From: Ypsolopha sequella
Lineage: Eukaryota; Arthropoda; Insecta; Lepidoptera; Ypsolophidae
Direction: 5' to 3'
Length of the DNA: 64,000 nt
NCBI GenBank assembly: GCA_934047225.1
Contig: OW204001.1
Span: forward strand, 13,872,201-13,936,200
Below are positions 61,017 through 64,000 of this stretch, piece by piece. The position numbers and the translations under genes were made by a program. Each line of letters begins with the position of its first letter. The first letter of the stretch is position 1. The notes beneath the pieces are model-generated. The model saw only the letters and a list, made by a program, of their open reading frames with translations. It ran no database searches and was not told where the DNA came from.

Positions 61017-61480
61017 GTAAGGGTATATAAAAGTAAATTATTATTTTTAATTGGACACTAAATTGAGTAACAAAGCACAATATTACACACTATAATCAAT
61101 TAATTTCAAAATTATTATTTAATTCAAGTGACAATGTTTATTCTTTTTTATTTCATGTACTAACTTTTTTACCATTAATCTCTTGCACTGTTACACAAAA
61201 GAAACCTTTTTTCAGTTTTCTTTTTGAACATGTAAACGCAAATTCTTTGCAAACTGTCTTTTTTGTTATTTAATTTTTAATCTGACGATGTAAATATTAT
61301 CTAGAAATTCATATTTAAACATACCAAAATTGTAAAATAATTATAATCAAATTTTAATGCATTAATCGCTAGGACCTCAAGCAGACTATAAAATATTAAA
61401 ATAATCCGATTACCATGAAAATTAAATATAGTTCCCATTAAGCAACCCTACCCAGAAATCTACATAGATCGTTTCCACAG

Positions 61481-61653
61481 GTCAAGGCCGGGTAAACCAA
61501 CTCGGCGGCCTCTTCATCAACGGTCGACCTCTCCCGAACCACATCCGTCTGAAGATTGTAGAGATGGCGGCGGCGGGAGTGCGGCCCTGCGTCATCTCGC
61601 GACAGCTGCGGGTCTCACACGGCTGCGTCTCCAAGATCCTCAACAGATACCAG
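61481..61653 (+). CDS. Paired-domain exon (PAI half) of a Pax3/7-type transcription factor
   Basis: This exon encodes the N-terminal half of a paired domain, the DNA-binding module of Pax regulators that act in the nucleus in segmentation and neurogenesis. The acceptor is tttccacag|gt (61480/61481) and the donor cag|gtgagg (61653/61654). The 173 bases enter with two bases of a split glycine codon and leave in phase 0 after 57 codons. The translation has the beta-hairpin ([20 protein letters not shown]), then helix 1 (I-R-L-K-I-V-E-M-A) and the helix 2-3 turn with [18 protein letters not shown]. The [12 protein letters not shown] stretch and the terminal N-R-Y-Q point to paired or gooseberry, as distinct from Pax2/5/8 or Pax6 types. 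The Leu after Q-L-G-G is Val in the fly family members I recall. There are no stops or frameshifts, so it looks functional. The E-T-G-S-I-R-P-G exon and homeobox were not found before 64000. Confidence 0.9.
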
Positions 61654-61670
61654 GTGAGGACTATTCGTCG

Positions 61671-61805
61671 TCAACGGGCCTCTCTTGAACCACATCGGAC
61701 TGAAGATTGTTGAGATGGCGGCGGCAGGAGTGCGGCCCTGTGTAATATCGCAACAGCTGTTGGATCTCACATAGCTGTATCTCCAAGATCCTCAACAGAT
61801 ACCAG
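61671..61805 (+). pseudogene. Decayed tandem copy 1 of the paired-domain exon
   Basis: This copy repeats the exon from tcaacgg (residue I-N-G) to the terminal cag|gtgagg. It lies one unit (about 151-152 bp) downstream and is roughly 85-88% identical. A one-base insertion in the ctgttggatctcac stretch and a following TAG break the frame; two bases are missing near the start. Many changes relative to the exon are C-to-T or G-to-A, as expected for unconstrained drift toward AT. No acceptor precedes it, so it is not a cassette exon. Its donor could act only as an alternative 5' splice site for the real exon, and reading on from the exon meets TGA at 61711-61713. Confidence 0.85.
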
Positions 61806-61821
61806 GTGAGGACTATTCGTC

Positions 61822-61913
61822 ATCAACGGTTGGCCTCTCCTGAACCACATATGACTGAGCAGCCTTGTCTCATATCGCAGCGGCTGCGTCTCCAAGATCT
61901 TCAACAGTTACCG
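61822..61913 (+). pseudogene. Decayed tandem copy 2 of the paired-domain exon
   Basis: Begins atcaacggttggcctctcc, keeps gaaccacat, then loses most of the helix-1/helix-2 region. It resumes at cgcagcggctgcgtctccaa and ends cagttaccg|gtgagg. In the last codons of the exon match, c-a-g has become c-g-g. The internal deletions make it shorter than copy 1. Confidence 0.8.
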
Positions 61914-61929
61914 GGTGAGGACTATTCGT

Positions 61930-62039
61930 CAACGGTCAGCTTCTCGCTAAACATATCCGACTAAAGACCGAGGGGATGGTGGAGGAGTCTGGCCCTAAGC
62001 TCACACGCTTGCATCGACAAGATCCTCAACAGATTTGAG
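61930..62039 (+). pseudogene. Decayed tandem copy 3 of the paired-domain exon
   Basis: Starts caacggtcagcttctcgc and passes aaacatatccgactaaagac and ggggatggtggaggagtc. It skips about 25 bases after ggccct, then ends aagatcctcaacagattt and gag|gtgaat. It is the most diverged copy. Its donor-side flank (gtgaatgaaaggagcc) differs from the other three, so it may mark the original edge of the duplicated segment. Confidence 0.75.
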
Positions 62040-62368
62040 GTGAATGAAAGGAGCCTTCCGTGTGAGTTTACTGTGATATAACTAACTGATTACTCCAAAT
62101 ACACTTGGCGCTCTTTGGACAGTTACACAAAAACCCAACAAAGTGACTACCTCTTTCACTTTAACTAATGATAGGCTTCGACCAAACTCATGGCTAAATC
62201 ATTGCACCAAGCGACTCTTCATGTCCATAGTTAAAACGAGCAATATATACCCGAATAAAATTCATCGATAAAATTCACAGTACAGGGGTTTTCGAGCTAT
62301 TTCTCATCTCTGGGAAAAGTCAATTTCTGCAAGTTTTCATGAGCAAATCGCTCATCATGTCTTGCTTC

Positions 62369-62700
62369 GTAAAGTGAAGATCACATCAAGTTTATACTGA
62401 GATATTATATATGTGCAACTGTATTTCAAAGTACGTCCCTACATTTATCAAAAGTTGTTTTTCTTTTCTGTTTTATTAATCTTTGTATGGTTCGTACATT
62501 GATTCTCATGTCATGTCTACGTCATAATATGCGCTAACATTGACAAAATTCTCTCAGGAAAAAGATTCAAAATATATTACTCTTTTACTGTCAAGACCAC
62601 GTCAAGTTATACTTGTAATACTATATTAACCCCTAATAGTGAAGGGTATAAGATAGGTACAACGTGCAATGTGTATAACTTGATGTGATCTCCACTGTAC

Positions 62701-62701
<1 letters not shown>
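62369..62701. mobile_element. Inverted-repeat element in the Pax intron
   Basis: gtaaagtgaagatcacatca then agtttatac near 62369 mirrors gtataacttgatgtgatc and tccactgtac at the right end. A third, partial motif (accacgtcaagttatac) lies inside. It is probably a MITE; no target duplication was identified. Confidence 0.6.

Positions 62702-62703
<2 letters not shown>

Positions 62704-62747
<44 letters not shown>
62704..62747. repeat. (AT)n microsatellite
   Basis: About 22 uninterrupted AT/TA dinucleotides follow directly on the inverted-repeat element. The length is prone to change between individuals. Confidence 0.95.
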
Positions 62748-62750
<3 letters not shown>

Positions 62751-62986
62751 TATTATAAAATTGTATGCATTCGGGATTAAAAAAGGAACATGGTTTTACG
62801 TACATTTTGTCAAATTACTCGAAAAATACGCAACAAAAAAATTAAATAAAAATATTTGTAGAATCCAACATCTTTTCAACCCCACACGAAGGGGTTTAAA
62901 ATATTAACTTGAGCCACAGAAAATCTACTTTAGCTCTCCTCATATAAAAAAAAATTTAACTATAAAAAATAACCCTTTAGCTAGGT

Positions 62987-63052
62987 GTGTAAAGTGGAGA
63001 TCACATCACTTGCAGTATTACAGTAGTAGCTTGATGTGATCTCCACTGTACA
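62987..63052. repeat. Short palindrome related to 62369-62701
   Basis: gtgtaaagtggagatcacat faces gatgtgatctccactgtac with a ~25 base centre. It consists of little more than the two termini of the element at 62369-62701 joined together. Confidence 0.75.
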
Positions 63053-63308
63053 AATAACTTTTGTAACTACGATTATAACCAATTTTAAGTTGTTTGCTTT
63101 ATCTGTCAGAAAGAAAAGTGGCTATGACGGACTGATCAACGAATCATACCATAAAGGTTTCTTTTTCTCATTTTTTGTTTACGGAATCCTAAATAAAAAA
63201 TAAAAAATATATATATATATATTACTGAATTAGTATTTAAAATTCGCATCTTATTTAGACTCCTTCTGTACAATCTTACTCAAAATGACTTTTGGCTACT
63301 AGACTAGG

Positions 63309-63440
63309 AGCGTACAGTCGGTAACCCTACATAATATATATCAAGTAGCAAGACGGGACCAATTTGTAGTTGTGTAGAAAAAAAAGTACATCAAAATAAA
63401 TAGGGTTGGCTGAGCGCAATCTGGAGCATTTTGTACAGTC
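63309..63440 (-). mobile_element. Family 6 repeat (copy 2)
   Basis: gcgtacagtcggtaacccta through gggttggctgagcgcaatct and ggagcattttgtacagtc. It matches the right half of 53684-53876 in the opposite orientation. Confidence 0.7.
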
Positions 63441-63757
63441 TATACGACTTTGTCCACGTTGACGTCTTCCTTGGGAAAAAAACAATGGACACTGCCAAAA
63501 AAAAAACTATAGCAGAACATACGGGATGTAGATAAACAGACTGCTTGCATGAACTTAACCCACATAATAATTAATTAATGCATTTTTTATTTTCATAAGT
63601 TATTATTTGTATGTCTCTGCGACACAACATAATTTCCATCTCAATTATTGGGTAATGTTTTTATAATTTTCACTTAATATTTTTTTAATAATTTTAGCAA
63701 TATGTTATCTAATGAAACCACTGCGTAAAGTTCGTATCGTATGTTAGTCTCGAAATA

Positions 63758-63993
63758 TACAACGTGTGACAGAAAGGTGGTAACCGTATTTGAAGAGCTT
63801 ATTCAGTCAATGATATAGAACAACTTTTACTATGAAGCCAACCCTGAAATCTCAAAAAAAAAAATCTGCCCTTCCATACATTTCAGCCGAACTTTTTTCG
63901 AGTTACAGGGTTTGTTCCATAGTAAAAGTTGTTCTATATCATTGACTGAATAAGCTCTTCAAATATGGTTACACCTTTCTGTTACACGTTGTA
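63758..63993. mobile_element. TA-bounded palindromic MITE, family 3 (copy 4)
   Basis: tacaacgtgtgacagaaagg at the left, gttacacgttgta at the right, TA flanks. The arms share atttgaagagcttattcagt and its complement. Slightly shorter than the other copies because the centre is reduced. Confidence 0.85.
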
Positions 63994-64000
63994 TAAGCAC

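Larger units (their letters stand above)
61654..64000 (+). other. Intron of the Pax3/7-type gene (to window end)
   Basis: From the donor at 61654 onward no further paired-domain or homeobox exon is visible, so the intron is at least 2.3 kb. It holds three decaying exon copies (61671-62039), two related inverted repeats (62369-62701 and 62987-63052), an (AT)n run, a family 6 repeat and a family 3 MITE. Confidence 0.6.

Noticed and set aside
61024..61033. TATATAAAAG as the Pax promoter TATA box
   Set aside because: It lies downstream of the candidate start codon exon and has no initiator at the right distance that I could identify; retained only as a remark.
61671..61805. Copy 1 as an alternative cassette exon
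   Set aside because: No polypyrimidine tract or AG acceptor precedes it (the preceding bases are the copied donor flank), and the frame is broken.
62704..62747. CRISPR-like or satellite array
   Set aside because: It is a plain AT dinucleotide run; no repeat-spacer structure exists anywhere in the window.

Overview
The window looks like AT-rich insect nuclear DNA, most probably from a moth or butterfly. The base is non-coding sequence filled with short non-autonomous DNA transposons, tRNA-derived SINE pieces and 5'-truncated non-LTR retrotransposon tails of types common in Lepidoptera. Nothing bacterial or organellar was seen. Species is not determinable from the sequence alone.

The one clear host gene is at the right end, on the + strand. 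Bases 61481-61653 are an intact exon for the N-terminal (PAI) half of a paired domain of the Pax3/7 type (paired / gooseberry / gooseberry-neuro group). A good candidate first coding exon lies 464 bp upstream (60980-61016), with a strong donor in the matching phase. The rest of the gene would lie beyond base 64000. Directly after the exon's splice donor come three tandem, decaying copies of the exon's 3' part (61671-62039). Each still carries a GT donor but has frameshifts, stops or deletions. This partial-exon array inside the first large intron of a developmental regulator is the most unusual object in the window.

The remaining ~60 kb upstream has no convincing conserved protein-coding gene. 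It is probably the intergenic or regulatory territory of the Pax gene, colonised by mobile elements. Recurrent families are: (1) a piggyBac-type MITE bounded by TTAA (four copies); (2) a second TTAA-bounded family (three copies), one of them inserted in a tandem repeat whose sister unit preserves the empty site; (3) a TA-bounded ~265 bp palindromic MITE (four copies) and a related ~250 bp family (two copies); (4) two very long terminal-inverted-repeat foldback elements near 28 kb and 32 kb; (5) a hAT-like MITE with an 8-bp target duplication; (6) RTE-clade and other non-LTR relics; (7) tRNA-derived SINEs, and a tRNA-like sequence framed by perfect 45-bp inverted repeats. Two unexplained reading frames are flagged: 24291-24905 on the minus strand, and an ORF near 55.8-56.3 kb interrupted by a MITE. 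Several GC-richer, apparently unique blocks are candidate cis-regulatory elements.

All calls come from reading the sequence by eye. Element boundaries are approximate unless a target-site duplication is named, and no database search was run.
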